The notes: generated from the sequence alone by a model not told the origin. A stretch of 64,000 nucleotides of DNA from Bacteroidota bacterium (GCA_023458415.1 JAEWZO010000003.1:1-64000); one strand, 5' to 3'. Counted from the first letter of the stretch, positions 17,743-27,191 are shown. Program-made: numbers and translations.

Positions 17743-18291
17743 ATGAAACTTACAAACAGGTCTAAAGTTGTCTCGAATAAGAAAATGACCTTTATGGAGA
17801 AAATTTACCTTCCCGGTATTATCAAGGGAATGGGAATTACTCTGAGCCACGCGCTGGAAGGTTCTAAAGGCAAAGTTTTCGCTTATCCGGAAGTTCAGAA
17901 ACCAAGAGCTAAAGTTTGGCGCGGACTACACGTGCTGAAACGTGATGAAGAAGGCAGAGAAAGATGTACTGCATGCGGACTGTGTGCCGTTGCGTGCCCT
18001 GCAGAAGCCATCACCATGACAGCAGCTGAAAGAAAACCAGAAGACAGAGACAAATACAGAGAAGAAAAATATGCAGAAGTATATGAAATTAATATGCTAA
18101 GATGCATCTTCTGCGGAATGTGCGAGGAAGCTTGCCCGAAATCTGCAATTTATCTTACAGACAGACTTGTGGATGTGGAAAGAAACCGTGGTTCTTTTGT
18201 ATACGGAAAAGATAAACTGGTGGAAGATATCGATAACAGAATCGACATCACCGACAGACAAAGCGAACTACAAAAAAAGGCAGTAAAATAA
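17743..18291 (+). CDS. nuoI: NADH-quinone oxidoreductase subunit I
   Basis: NuoI carries 4Fe-4S clusters N6a and N6b. The 182-residue product has two complete CxxCxxCxxxCP motifs: CTACGLCAVACP and CIFCGMCEEACP. The N-terminus contains an amphipathic segment (IYLPGIIKGMGITLSHAL) that anchors it to NuoH. The stop overlaps the nuoJ ATG (TAATG). Peripheral arm of complex I. Confidence 0.96.
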   Translation: MKLTNRSKVVSNKKMTFMEKIYLPGIIKGMGITLSHALEGSKGKVFAYPEVQKPRAKVWRGLHVLKRDEEGRERCTACGLCAVACPAEAITMTAAERKPEDRDKYREEKYAEVYEINMLRCIFCGMCEEACPKSAIYLTDRLVDVERNRGSFVYGKDKLVEDIDNRIDITDRQSELQKKAVK

Positions 18292-18785
18292 TGGAACAGA
18301 TAGTATTTTTCTTGGTTGCATTTTTGGCTGTAGCCAGTGCATTTTCTTTTGTGTTCAATAAAAACCCGATGTACTCTATCCTGTCGCTTATTGTAACCAT
18401 GTTTTCAATTGCGGGATTGTATATTTTGCTAAATGCTCAGTTTTTAGGAATCGTTCAGATTATTGTGTATGCAGGAGCCATTATGGTACTCTTCCTTTAT
18501 ATTCTGATGATGCTGAACCTGAACAAAGCCGACGAAAGCCGTAAGAACAACATCTCAAAATTTCTGGGTGTTTTCACTGCTTGTTTATTACTGATTGGCG
18601 TTTTGGGAGCGTTCAAAGGGTTAAAATACAACACGGTTTTCACAGGTGAAGATTCTGCAGTGGGTCTTACAAAAAATCTTGGCCGTTTATTGTTTAACGA
18701 ATATGTTCTACCGTTCGAAATCGCCTCAATCCTCATTCTTGCAGGTATTGTAAGTGCGGTACTGATCGGTAAAAAAGATTTATAG
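18291..18785 (+). CDS. nuoJ: NADH-quinone oxidoreductase subunit J
   Basis: NuoJ is a five-helix membrane subunit beside NuoK and NuoA. The 164-residue sequence has the expected hydrophobic pattern and the conserved third helix AQFLGIVQIIVYAGAIMVLFLYILMML, whose Tyr/Gly bulge is involved in coupling. A polar loop (NLNKADESRKNN) follows. Start overlaps nuoI; nuoK begins 4 bp after its stop. Confidence 0.94.
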   Translation: MEQIVFFLVAFLAVASAFSFVFNKNPMYSILSLIVTMFSIAGLYILLNAQFLGIVQIIVYAGAIMVLFLYILMMLNLNKADESRKNNISKFLGVFTACLLLIGVLGAFKGLKYNTVFTGEDSAVGLTKNLGRLLFNEYVLPFEIASILILAGIVSAVLIGKKDL

Positions 18786-18789
18786 AATT

Positions 18790-19119
18790 ATGGGAGAAGT
18801 GAATTCATTTATTCAGACCATACCGATGGAATATTTTATTATTCTTAGTACGGTACTGTTCTGTCTGGGAGTTTTGGGTGTTTTGCTTAGAAAAAATGCA
18901 ATTGTTATTCTGGGTTGTGTGGAACTGATGCTTAATTCTGTAAACCTTTTGCTTGCAGCTTTTTCTGCATACAGTAACGACGGAAACGGACAGATTTTGG
19001 TATTTTTCATTATGGTAGTTGCCGCTGCAGAAGTTGCTGTAGGTTTAGCAATTATCTCGATGATGTACCGCAACACAAAATCTGTAGACGTGAGTATATT
19101 TAATAAACTAAGAGGGTAA
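18790..19119 (+). CDS. nuoK: NADH-quinone oxidoreductase subunit K
   Basis: NuoK is the smallest antiporter-related membrane subunit. The 109-residue protein has three helices with buried glutamates in VELMLNSVNLLL (second helix) and AAAEVAVGLAI (third helix), both essential for proton movement in characterised enzymes. It lies 4 bp after nuoJ and 5 bp before nuoL. Confidence 0.95.
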   Translation: MGEVNSFIQTIPMEYFIILSTVLFCLGVLGVLLRKNAIVILGCVELMLNSVNLLLAAFSAYSNDGNGQILVFFIMVVAAAEVAVGLAIISMMYRNTKSVDVSIFNKLRG

Positions 19120-19124
19120 TTGAG

Positions 19125-21020
19125 ATGGAGAATTTAATTTACGCAATTGTATTTTTACCTTTACTTGGGTTTCTGATTAACGGACTTTTCGGAAAAAAAC
19201 TTCCGAAAATGGTTGTGGGAGGTATTGCAACACTGGTTGTATTTATTTCCTTCTGTATTGCCGCGAGTATTTTTATGAAAACAGATGCCGATAGCGCACC
19301 GGTGATTGTAAGACTGTTCGAATGGTTTACTGTAAACGGAGTTCAGATTAATTTCAGTTTTCAGATTGATCAGCTTTCTTTGATGATGGTGATGATTATT
19401 ACCGGAATCGGATCGCTTATCCACCTGTATTCAATTGGATATATGCATGATGACAAAGGATTCCACAAGTTTTTCGCTTACCTGAATCTCTTCATCTTCA
19501 TGATGCTTCTTTTGGTAATGGGAAGCAACTACCTGATTCTGTTCATCGGTTGGGAAGGAGTTGGTTTATGTTCTTATTTGCTTATCGGTTTCTGGTACAA
19601 AAATCAGGAATATGGAAAAGCAGCAAGAAAAGCTTTCATTATGAACCGTGTTGGTGACCTTGGTCTACTTCTCGGTATTTTCATGATTGCCTACCAAACC
19701 AACGCACTGGATTATCTTTCTGTAGCACAGAATTCCTCTAAATTCGAACTTGACGGATTTGTAATAATCTTCATCACTGCAAGTTTATTTATTGGTGCTG
19801 TAGGTAAGTCTGCACAGGTTCCGTTATTTACGTGGCTTCCTGATGCGATGGCCGGTCCAACTCCGGTTTCAGCGTTAATCCACGCCGCTACCATGGTAAC
19901 TGCAGGTATTTATTTAGTTGTAAGATCAAACTTTTTATATTCATTGGCGCCAACTACAATGAACGGAATTCTGTTCATTGGGCTTCTCACTGCATTCATT
20001 GCTGCCTTTATCGCTTTAAGACAGAACGACATTAAAAAAGTTCTGGCCTACTCTACAGTTTCACAGCTGGGCTTTATGTTTGTGGCTTTGGGCGTTGGAG
20101 CGTACACGGTTGCAATGTTCCACCTGATGACGCATGCTTTCTTTAAAGCGCTTCTTTTCTTAGGTTCAGGTTCTGTAATTCATGCGATGAGCGGAGAGCA
20201 GGATATGAGATTTATGGGCGGACTGAAAGATAAAATAAAAACAACACACATCACTTTCCTTATAGGAACATTTGCGATTGCCGGAATGCCGCTATTTTCT
20301 GGGATGATCTCAAAAGATGAAATTTTAGCGAGTGTATTTGGTCACAATCCGCTGCTTTGGGGAATTCTGTTTATCGTTGCAGCGATGACGGCAATTTATA
20401 TGTTCAGGATGTATTACCTTACTTTCCATGGTGAATTCCGCGGAACCGAAGAACAAAAACACCACCTTCACGAAAGTCCTTGGACGATGACTGTTCCGTT
20501 GGTAGTTTTGGCAATTCTTTCGATTTTTGGAGGTTTTCTGAATCTTCCGCATTTCGTTGCGCACGGTGATTACGCACATCTTGAACACTGGCTGGAAAGA
20601 ATTTACACGCAGGACGTTCAGCTTGCAGAAGTTCCATTCAATACCGAAATGATTCTGCTTCCTCTTACAGTTCTTATGTTTTTTGCTGTGTGGTTTATAG
20701 TAAGAAAAATTTATGTCGGAAAAGGAAAACTTCCTTTGGCCGAACAGAAATATACCGGCTGGGAAAGACTTTCTAACAAGAAACTTTTCATTGATGAAAT
20801 TTACGATGCCACCTTTGTAAAACTTATTGAAGGATTAGGCGTTGGCGGAAAAATGTTCGATAAAAACATCTTAGACCGTTTTGTAAATTTTGTCGGGTTC
20901 GGAGCAGAAGACTCCGGTCGTGCAGCAAAACGTCTGCAGAACGGAAACGTAGAAAACTACGTGCTCATCATGACTCTGGCTGTTGGTATCATCTTATTTG
21001 TTAACTTTTTATTACAATAA
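19125..21020 (+). CDS. nuoL: NADH-quinone oxidoreductase subunit L
   Basis: NuoL is the distal antiporter-like subunit with the long lateral helix. The 631-residue protein contains the family motifs IGWEGVGLCSYLLIGFWY (about 142-159) and KSAQVPLFTWLPDAMAGPTP (about 229-248), followed by SALIHAATMVTAG, with the conserved Glu and Lys of the proton channel. The C-terminus ends in a single hydrophobic helix after a polar stretch, matching the lateral helix anchor. nuoM starts 2 bp after the stop. Confidence 0.97.
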   Translation: MENLIYAIVFLPLLGFLINGLFGKKLPKMVVGGIATLVVFISFCIAASIFMKTDADSAPVIVRLFEWFTVNGVQINFSFQIDQLSLMMVMIITGIGSLIHLYSIGYMHDDKGFHKFFAYLNLFIFMMLLLVMGSNYLILFIGWEGVGLCSYLLIGFWYKNQEYGKAARKAFIMNRVGDLGLLLGIFMIAYQTNALDYLSVAQNSSKFELDGFVIIFITASLFIGAVGKSAQVPLFTWLPDAMAGPTPVSALIHAATMVTAGIYLVVRSNFLYSLAPTTMNGILFIGLLTAFIAAFIALRQNDIKKVLAYSTVSQLGFMFVALGVGAYTVAMFHLMTHAFFKALLFLGSGSVIHAMSGEQDMRFMGGLKDKIKTTHITFLIGTFAIAGMPLFSGMISKDEILASVFGHNPLLWGILFIVAAMTAIYMFRMYYLTFHGEFRGTEEQKHHLHESPWTMTVPLVVLAILSIFGGFLNLPHFVAHGDYAHLEHWLERIYTQDVQLAEVPFNTEMILLPLTVLMFFAVWFIVRKIYVGKGKLPLAEQKYTGWERLSNKKLFIDEIYDATFVKLIEGLGVGGKMFDKNILDRFVNFVGFGAEDSGRAAKRLQNGNVENYVLIMTLAVGIILFVNFLLQ

Positions 21021-21022
21021 TA

Positions 21023-22516
21023 ATGTCTTATCTTTTATTAACATTATTACTATTACCGCTTGTAGGTGCAGGTTTGGTTTTTATGTGGAAAAATCCTGCG
21101 AGTAAATATCTGGCTCTGGGTATTGCACTGGTGGAAATGCTGCTTACGTTTTACATTCTGGGGAATTTTAACAGCGTTCCAACGGTAGATTCTGTGCTGG
21201 ATTATGAAATTAAACATCCGTGGTCCACTTTCGTTAAAAGTTCCATTCATTTTGGAATCGACGGAATGAGTTTGCTGATGTTGATTTTAACCAACGTTTT
21301 AACAGTGCTGATTGTTCTTTCATCCTTTAATGAAAAACCAGGCTACAGCAATACTTTTTACGGACTGATTTTGTTAATGCAGTTCGGTCTTGTGGGAGTT
21401 TTCACGGCGTTGGATGGACTTTTATTCTACGTTTTCTGGGAAATCACGCTGATTCCAATTTGGTTCATTGCCGGAATCTGGGGACAGGAAGACAAAAGAA
21501 TCAAATTCACAACCAAGTTTTTTGTGTATACATTCGTAGGATCACTGTTCATGCTTATCGGACTGATTTACGTTTACAACTATTCCGCATCTTTTGCACT
21601 TACGGATTTGTATAATGCAAACCTGAATTTAACTCAGCAAACCGTAGTTTTCTGGTTTATCTTCTTTGCTTTTGCTGTAAAGCTTCCGGTATTTCCGTTC
21701 CACACTTGGCAACCGGACACGTATACATTTTCACCAACACAGGGAACAATGTTACTTTCGGGTATCATGCTGAAAATGGCAGTTTACGGAGTATTGAGAT
21801 ATTTATTGCCAATTACACCGGATCCGGTGATGGGAATTTCCGGACAGATTGTAATGATTCTTGCCATCTGCGGAATTGTTCACGGTGCACTCATCGCGTT
21901 GGTATCTAATGATTCAAAACGAATTTTAGCATACTCTTCTTTCTCGCATGTTGGGTTAATTGTTGCCGGGATTTTTGCGTCCGCCATTTTAACCATGAAC
22001 GGTACTTTCACTTTTGAAGGTGGACAGGGAGCTATGATTCAGGCATTTGCACACGGAATCAATATTGTGGGATTGTTTTACTGTGCAGATATTCTTTACA
22101 AAAGATTCAAAACAAGAGACATTCGTGAAATGGGCGGTTTAGCAAAAGTTGCTCCGGTTTTTGCGGTTTTGTTTATGGTTCTGCTGCTTGGTTCAGTAGG
22201 TTTACCTTTAACCAACGGATTCATCGGTGAATTTATCCTTCTGAAATCCATCTTCCATTATAACAGTGTTGCGGCAATTATTGCTGGATTAACCATTATT
22301 CTTTGTGCAGCATATCTTTTCAGATTTTATGGAAAAGCCATGTTTGGAGAAGGTGACGAGAGAGTTCTTGCTGGTGCCAAAGATTTATCTTCTGCAGAAT
22401 TTGCTGTTTTGGCGAGTTTGGTGGTGTATGTAATTATCTGGGGTGTATTCCCGCAAAGTATTTTTGATTTGGTAAACTCTTCACTGAAGTTTATTTACCA
22501 GTCGATGATCAGTTAA
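21023..22516 (+). CDS. nuoM: NADH-quinone oxidoreductase subunit M
   Basis: NuoM is the central antiporter-like subunit. The 497-residue product has about 14 transmembrane helices, the key Glu in FYVFWEITLIPIWFIAGIWG, and the channel segment KLPVFPFHTWQPDTYTFSPT followed by GTMLLSGIMLKMAVYG. The QPDTYTFSPT wording differs from the more common LPDAHVEAPT but keeps the polar pattern. Followed by a 74-bp spacer with a UUCG hairpin before nuoN. Confidence 0.96.
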   Translation: MSYLLLTLLLLPLVGAGLVFMWKNPASKYLALGIALVEMLLTFYILGNFNSVPTVDSVLDYEIKHPWSTFVKSSIHFGIDGMSLLMLILTNVLTVLIVLSSFNEKPGYSNTFYGLILLMQFGLVGVFTALDGLLFYVFWEITLIPIWFIAGIWGQEDKRIKFTTKFFVYTFVGSLFMLIGLIYVYNYSASFALTDLYNANLNLTQQTVVFWFIFFAFAVKLPVFPFHTWQPDTYTFSPTQGTMLLSGIMLKMAVYGVLRYLLPITPDPVMGISGQIVMILAICGIVHGALIALVSNDSKRILAYSSFSHVGLIVAGIFASAILTMNGTFTFEGGQGAMIQAFAHGINIVGLFYCADILYKRFKTRDIREMGGLAKVAPVFAVLFMVLLLGSVGLPLTNGFIGEFILLKSIFHYNSVAAIIAGLTIILCAAYLFRFYGKAMFGEGDERVLAGAKDLSSAEFAVLASLVVYVIIWGVFPQSIFDLVNSSLKFIYQSMIS

Positions 22517-22542
22517 ATTAATAATAGAAAGTAAAAAATTAA

Positions 22543-22575
22543 GAGATAACGAAACTTCGGTTTCCAGTCTGTAAT
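22543..22575 (+). other. Stem-loop with UUCG tetraloop between nuoM and nuoN
   Basis: GAAAC (22551-22555) pairs with GTTTC (22560-22564) around the very stable TTCG loop. An outer pair, GAGAT at 22543 and ATCTC further downstream, may extend it. There is no T tract, so it is not a normal terminator; it could mark an RNA-processing or stability site. Confidence 0.4.
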
Positions 22576-22590
22576 CTCAAATTTATCATA

Positions 22591-23970
22591 ATGAGTGTTT
22601 TAATAATTGTATTCCTTACCGCCGTTATAGCATTGTTTTCAGGGGTTTTCGATAAAGGAAAATTTGCGAGATACATTGGCATTCTTGGTTTGTTAATTGC
22701 TTTTGCAGTTTCTTATCAGCCGGAGCCGGCCTTTTTCTCTCAGTATAAAATGATGTTCGATTTTGGCGCAAATGCAGCTTTACTTACCCGAATTTCTTTG
22801 GTTATTACCATACTGATCTTTTTCCTCGGAGGTTTTGCACTCACCAATCACAGAAGCCACCAATCGGAACTGTATGCATTAATGCTTTTCGTAGTCTGCG
22901 GAGCAATTATCCTTTTCAGCTACCAGAATATGGTAACGCTGTTCCTGGGTGTAGAAATTCTTTCCATTCCGCTGTATGTAATGGCCGGAAGTAATAAAAC
23001 CGATATCCGTTCCACAGAAGCTTCGATGAAATACTTCCTTTTGGGAGCATTTGTAACAGGTTTCCTACTTTTCGGTATTGCGTTGGTTTACGGTGCAACG
23101 GGAAGTTTCGATTTATATCAGATTCACGATTACGCTCAGAAAAATCCAAAAGATCTGATGCTGATTATGGGTGCAGTTCTATTACTGGTTTCCATGGCAT
23201 TTAAAGTATCAATGGCGCCTTTCCATATGTGGAGTCCGGATGTTTATCAGGGATCTCCTTCGCTGATTACTACGTTCATGATGTCTGTGGTGAAAATTGC
23301 AGGTTTTGGAGCGTTCTTCAAACTAATGACAATTGGATTCGCCGGAATAACCAGCGAATGGATCAATATTATCGGTGTATTCATTATCATCACGCTATTC
23401 CTTGCCAATGCAATGGGATTGGCACAGAGCAACGCAAAAAGAATGCTTGCCTATTCTTCCGTTTCGCACGCAGGTTATATTGCGCTGATTTTTTACGGAA
23501 TGAATAATCTGTCTTCATACCATTTGGCATTTTATCTTTTTGCATATTCTTTGGCAACGGTAGGTGTAATGATGTGTCTTATTTATGTAGAAAAACTAAA
23601 AAGAGAAACTTCATTCAACGCATTTCGTGGACTTGCAAAATCAGAACCGTTACTTGCCGTAGCTGCAGCTGTTTCATTGATGTCAATGGCCGGAATTCCG
23701 CTTACTGCAGGTTTCGTTGGTAAATTCTCACTGTTCTCACAGGCGATGAACGGCGCGGCTTTCCTTGTACTGATTGCAGTTTTGGGTTCTGCGATTTCAA
23801 TTGCTTATTATCTGCGCATCATCATGTCGATGTTTTTCCCGAAAGAAAGCAGTTTCAAAACCACTGAAAAGGTATCGTTAACGTACAATATTGTAGCAGT
23901 GTTCATCATCATCGCAATTATTGCATTGGGCGTTTTCCCAGATCTGTTTTCAATGCAGTTTACATCTTAA
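22591..23970 (+). CDS. nuoN: NADH-quinone oxidoreductase subunit N
   Basis: NuoN is the third antiporter-like subunit, next to NuoK. The 459-residue protein has about 14 helices, the conserved Glu in FLGVEILSIPLYVMAG, and the Lys-containing channel helix AFKVSMAPFHMWSPDVYQGSP. Further family markers are KRMLAYSSVSHAGY and GIPLTAGFVGKF. It closes the 14-gene operon and is followed by a terminator 22 bp downstream. Confidence 0.96.
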   Translation: MSVLIIVFLTAVIALFSGVFDKGKFARYIGILGLLIAFAVSYQPEPAFFSQYKMMFDFGANAALLTRISLVITILIFFLGGFALTNHRSHQSELYALMLFVVCGAIILFSYQNMVTLFLGVEILSIPLYVMAGSNKTDIRSTEASMKYFLLGAFVTGFLLFGIALVYGATGSFDLYQIHDYAQKNPKDLMLIMGAVLLLVSMAFKVSMAPFHMWSPDVYQGSPSLITTFMMSVVKIAGFGAFFKLMTIGFAGITSEWINIIGVFIIITLFLANAMGLAQSNAKRMLAYSSVSHAGYIALIFYGMNNLSSYHLAFYLFAYSLATVGVMMCLIYVEKLKRETSFNAFRGLAKSEPLLAVAAAVSLMSMAGIPLTAGFVGKFSLFSQAMNGAAFLVLIAVLGSAISIAYYLRIIMSMFFPKESSFKTTEKVSLTYNIVAVFIIIAIIALGVFPDLFSMQFTS

Positions 23971-23992
23971 GAAACGATAAACTATGATAAAG

Positions 23993-24019
23993 CCCTTTCA
24001 GTATTGGAAGGGTTTTTTT
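23993..24019 (+). terminator. Terminator of the nuo operon
   Basis: CCCTTTC (23993-23999) pairs with GGAAGGG (24006-24012), one G-T pair, then seven T. It ends the nuoA-N transcript. Confidence 0.85.
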
Positions 24020-24060
24020 GTGAATCTTTTGAAGCAATACGTTTGTACAAAGTTTCAAAA

Positions 24061-24139
24061 TTCCACCCGCTTTCCGCTGTATCTTTTTCTTCCAGCGCAA
24101 TTGCCTTCTCAAAAAAGGATGCCGCTGCAATCGGGGCTA
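24061..24139 (+). repeat. REP-like imperfect palindrome, copy A
   Basis: Left arm 24066-24088 (CCCGCTTTCCGCTGTATC then T5) and right arm 24111-24139 (A6, GGATGCCGCTGCAATCGGGG, CTA) can pair imperfectly over about 22 bp. The same arms occur at 31755-31834 and, inverted, at 34636-34732. It lies in the 328-bp gap between nuoN and the TetR gene. The rest of that gap (24140-24235) holds a short self-complementary GC-rich stretch (24186-24203) and no convincing gene. Confidence 0.65.
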
Positions 24140-24235
24140 AACAGAAGTTAAGTTCCTCGTTCCACCATAATAATCACACCTCCTCGACGCTCGCTTCGCT
24201 CGCGCCACCAACAACACAACATATATTTTTAATCA

Positions 24236-24281
24236 TTTGATTAAATAATTTGTTTAAATCAAAATAGTTGTCTTAACTTTG
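24236..24281 (+). promoter_or_regulatory. Promoter and candidate operator of the TetR-led operon
   Basis: A -33 TTG at 24250-24252 and -7 TAACTTTG at 24274-24281 are 21 bp apart. The -33 lies inside a 28-bp interrupted palindrome with arms TTTGATT (24236-24242) and AATCAAA (24257-24263). Such placement is typical of an operator for an autoregulating TetR repressor; binding is inferred. Confidence 0.55.
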
Positions 24282-24298
24282 TCTGAGAATTGATAGAA

Positions 24299-24898
24299 AT
24301 GATAAAAGAAAAAGATCTTTCTACCGAAGAAAAAATCCTTTCTGCAGCAGCGAAAGTTTTTACAGAAAAAGGATATTCAGGTACAAGAACACGCGATATT
24401 GCAGAAGAAGCAGGAATTAATCTTGCGCTTCTCAATTACTATTTCCGTAGCAAGGAAAAACTGTTTGAGAAAATCATGCTCGAAAAAATTCAGCAGATGT
24501 TCGGCTCTATCCTGCCAATTCTTATAGATGAAAAAACAACGCTGGAATCCAAAATAGATTTGGCAACCAATAAATATATTGATCTTCTGAAAGAAAATCC
24601 AAACCTTCCGCTATTCGTCATCAGCGAAATTCAGAAAGGAAATTCCGGCATTCAAAGCGCACTTCCACTCGAAGAAGTACTGAAAGAATCAACAATGCTT
24701 CAGCAGATTTCCGAGAAAAATTCGGACATCAATCCATTGCATTTTCTGGTGAATTTTCTTTCGCTCACGATTTTTCCTTTCGTAACAAGTCCGGTTTTCA
24801 GAAAGTTCGGAATTTTCGATCAGCAGAGTTTTGAAATCTTTATTGAAGAACGCCGTAAACTCATTCCAGTCTGGATCAAAACTTTATTAAACAGTTAG
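24299..24898 (+). CDS. TetR/AcrR family regulator
   Basis: The 199-residue protein has an N-terminal TetR DNA-binding domain: helix EKILSAAAKVFTEKGY, then the helix-turn-helix TRDIAEEAGINLALLNYYF (about 30-48) and the usual SKEKLFEKI. The C-terminal half is a variable ligand domain. The start is ATG 24299; a TTG three codons upstream is also possible. It heads the export operon, with the next ATG 2 bp beyond its stop, so it probably represses that operon. This resembles CecR control of the ybhGFSR genes in enterobacteria, but the ligand is unknown. Confidence 0.88.
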   Translation: MIKEKDLSTEEKILSAAAKVFTEKGYSGTRTRDIAEEAGINLALLNYYFRSKEKLFEKIMLEKIQQMFGSILPILIDEKTTLESKIDLATNKYIDLLKENPNLPLFVISEIQKGNSGIQSALPLEEVLKESTMLQQISEKNSDINPLHFLVNFLSLTIFPFVTSPVFRKFGIFDQQSFEIFIEERRKLIPVWIKTLLNS

Positions 24899-24900
24899 TG

Positions 24901-26160
24901 ATGAAAAAATCAAATCCCATCATTGCTCTTTTGCTTTTTCTTTCCGGAATAATGTCCGGACAGCAAACGCTGACTTTAGATCAAGTTTATGAATTGGCCA
25001 AGCAGAACTATCCGCTCATTAAACGCCACGATTTGATTACCAAAACCAAGCAGTACAACATCGAAAATGCATCCAAAGGCTGGCTTCCGCAAATCAACAT
25101 CGTCGGACAGGCAACGTATCAGAATGAAGTGACCCAGCTTCCGTTTTCGTTACCAAATATGACCGTAGAGCCATTAAGCAAAGACCAGTACAAGGTTTTT
25201 GCTGATGTTCAGCAGACGATCTACGACGGTGGAATGATTTCAAACCAGAAGAAAATGGCCGAAATCAATTCCGAAATAGAAATGCAGAAAACCGAAGTTG
25301 AAACAGATAAACTGGAAGAACGCATTAACCAGATGTATTTCGGTGCACTGCAGATGGACGAACAGATGGAACAGGTTTCCCTTACAAGACAGGACATTCA
25401 GAATGCGCTGAAAAAAGCTGAAGCCCAACTGAAAAACGGCGTCATCCTCCGCAGTCACGTGGATGTAATGAGGGCACAGCTCATCAATCTGGACCAGAAA
25501 CAGATTGAACTGCAGAACCTGAAGAAAAGTTTCCTGGATATGCTTTCGGTGTTCATCAACAAACCTCTGGATGCCGACACCAAATTGCAGAAACCCGAAA
25601 AATTAATGCTGAATGACCACAACAACCGCCCGGAACTGAAACTCTTTGACCTTCAGAAACAGGCACTCGAAAGCCAGAAATCCATCCTCAACTCGAAAAA
25701 TATGCCTAAACTCGGCGCATTCTTTCAGGGCGGATACGGAAAACCCGGCTTCAATATGCTGAAAAATGAGTTTGATGTATTTTACATCGGCGGCGTAAGA
25801 CTCAACATTCCAATTACAGGATTCTACACGAAAAAGAATGATCTGGGACTGATTGAAATTCAGCAGCAGGAAATTGAAGTGCAACGCGAGAACTTCCTGT
25901 TCAACCAGCAGTTTCAGACTCTTCAGAACAATAATGAACTTGATAAAATTCAACAGCTCATCGACAAGGATTCCGAATTAATTAACCTTCGTGAAAGTAT
26001 TCTGCGCGCCTCACTCGCCCAACTGGAAAACGGCGTCATCACCACCAGCGATTACCTGCGCGAACTCAATGAACTGGACCGCGCCCGAAACCAGAAAATC
26101 CTGCACGAAATACAGTATCTGCTGACACAGTATAATTTGAAAGCACAACTGAATAATTGA
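24901..26160 (+). CDS. TolC-family outer membrane efflux protein
   Basis: A 419-residue outer membrane channel protein with a signal peptide (about 1-20, ending IMSG before QQT). Two long helical repeats of the OEP type are visible (about 30-215 and 235-419), with TolC-like features such as ALEEQIN-type coiled regions, GVILRSHVDVMRAQ and GVITTSDYLRELNELDRA. It provides the outer-membrane exit duct for the pump encoded downstream. It is shorter than E. coli TolC, as usual for Bacteroidota members. The gene follows tetR almost directly; the HlyD gene starts 59 bp later. Confidence 0.88.
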   Translation: MKKSNPIIALLLFLSGIMSGQQTLTLDQVYELAKQNYPLIKRHDLITKTKQYNIENASKGWLPQINIVGQATYQNEVTQLPFSLPNMTVEPLSKDQYKVFADVQQTIYDGGMISNQKKMAEINSEIEMQKTEVETDKLEERINQMYFGALQMDEQMEQVSLTRQDIQNALKKAEAQLKNGVILRSHVDVMRAQLINLDQKQIELQNLKKSFLDMLSVFINKPLDADTKLQKPEKLMLNDHNNRPELKLFDLQKQALESQKSILNSKNMPKLGAFFQGGYGKPGFNMLKNEFDVFYIGGVRLNIPITGFYTKKNDLGLIEIQQQEIEVQRENFLFNQQFQTLQNNNELDKIQQLIDKDSELINLRESILRASLAQLENGVITTSDYLRELNELDRARNQKILHEIQYLLTQYNLKAQLNN

Positions 26161-26219
26161 AAGTGGAGAATTGAAAATTAAAAATTACAAATCCGACAAC
26201 CGATAACTGGCAACCAAAT

Positions 26220-27191
26220 ATGAAAAACCTAATATTAATCGTCACTGCCCTCACTGCAATCGCCTGCACCAATTCAGAAGCCGATTACGATGCTTCCGGA
26301 ACTTTTGAAGCCAATGAAGTAATGGTAACAGCAAAAGCCAACGGCACCATCCTGGAACTGAATGTGGATGAAGGAATGCAACTGGACAAAAACCAAAAAG
26401 TGGGCCTCATCGATCCGAAAAGCGTTGAACTTCAGAAGGAACAGGTTGAAGCAAGCATCAGCGCGATTGAACAGAAAACCGGTTCCGCAGCACCGCAGAT
26501 TCAGGTTTTGCAGGCGCAGTACAACTCACAGCGCGCAAATATTTCTGTGCTGCAGGAACAGCTTCAGAATGCAGTCCGCGAGAGAAACCGTACCGCAAAC
26601 CTGGTAAAAGCAGATGCTGCGACAAGAAAACAGCTCGACGATGCCAACGGACAGGTGGATGTAATTCAGCGACAGATTGCTGCAGCCAATTCACAGCTTT
26701 CGACTTTAAATCAGCAGATTACTGCGGCAAAGGAAAATGTTTCCATCCAGAACCGCGCAGTACTCAGCGAAAGAAAACCGACTGAAAAACGCGTTCAACA
26801 AATCGACGAACAGCTGAAAAATAATACGATTGAAAGTCCGATTTCCGGAATGGTACTGACGAAATATTCCAACGCCGGAGAATTCGCCACCATCGGAAAA
26901 CCGATTTTCAAAATTGCAAGTCTGGACCTGATGACGTTAAAAACCTTCATCACCGGTGACCAGCTCGCAAAACTGAAAACCGGACAGCAGGTGAAAGTCC
27001 TGATTGACTCAGGCGACGGAAAAACCAAAGAACTTCCGGGAACCGTGCACTGGATCAGCTCCAAAGCCGAATTCACCCCGAAAACCATTCAGACCAAAAA
27101 TGAAAGAGCCAACCTCGTTTACGCAGCAAAAATCCACGTCAAAAACGACGGCTACCTGAAAATTGGGATGTATGGAGATGTGAAGTTTTAG
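26220..27191 (+). CDS. HlyD-family periplasmic adaptor lipoprotein
   Basis: The 323-residue product is the membrane-fusion subunit of the pump. It starts with a lipoprotein signal, LTAIAC, placing the acylated Cys at position 17. Then come the half-lipoyl segment (GTFEANEVMVTAKANGTILELNVDEG), a long coiled coil (about 70-190) rich in Gln/Ala, the returning lipoyl half (NNTIESPISGMVLTKYSNAGEFATIGKP) and a beta-barrel domain. The layout matches YbhG-type adaptors, which work with a TolC channel and an ABC-2 exporter. A 252-bp non-coding gap with a repeat separates it from the ATPase genes. Confidence 0.88.
   Translation: MKNLILIVTALTAIACTNSEADYDASGTFEANEVMVTAKANGTILELNVDEGMQLDKNQKVGLIDPKSVELQKEQVEASISAIEQKTGSAAPQIQVLQAQYNSQRANISVLQEQLQNAVRERNRTANLVKADAATRKQLDDANGQVDVIQRQIAAANSQLSTLNQQITAAKENVSIQNRAVLSERKPTEKRVQQIDEQLKNNTIESPISGMVLTKYSNAGEFATIGKPIFKIASLDLMTLKTFITGDQLAKLKTGQQVKVLIDSGDGKTKELPGTVHWISSKAEFTPKTIQTKNERANLVYAAKIHVKNDGYLKIGMYGDVKF

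Noticed and set aside
24004..24240. Possible 78-codon gene after nuoN
   Set aside because: It begins within the nuo terminator and runs through the palindromic repeat; no promoter or domain.
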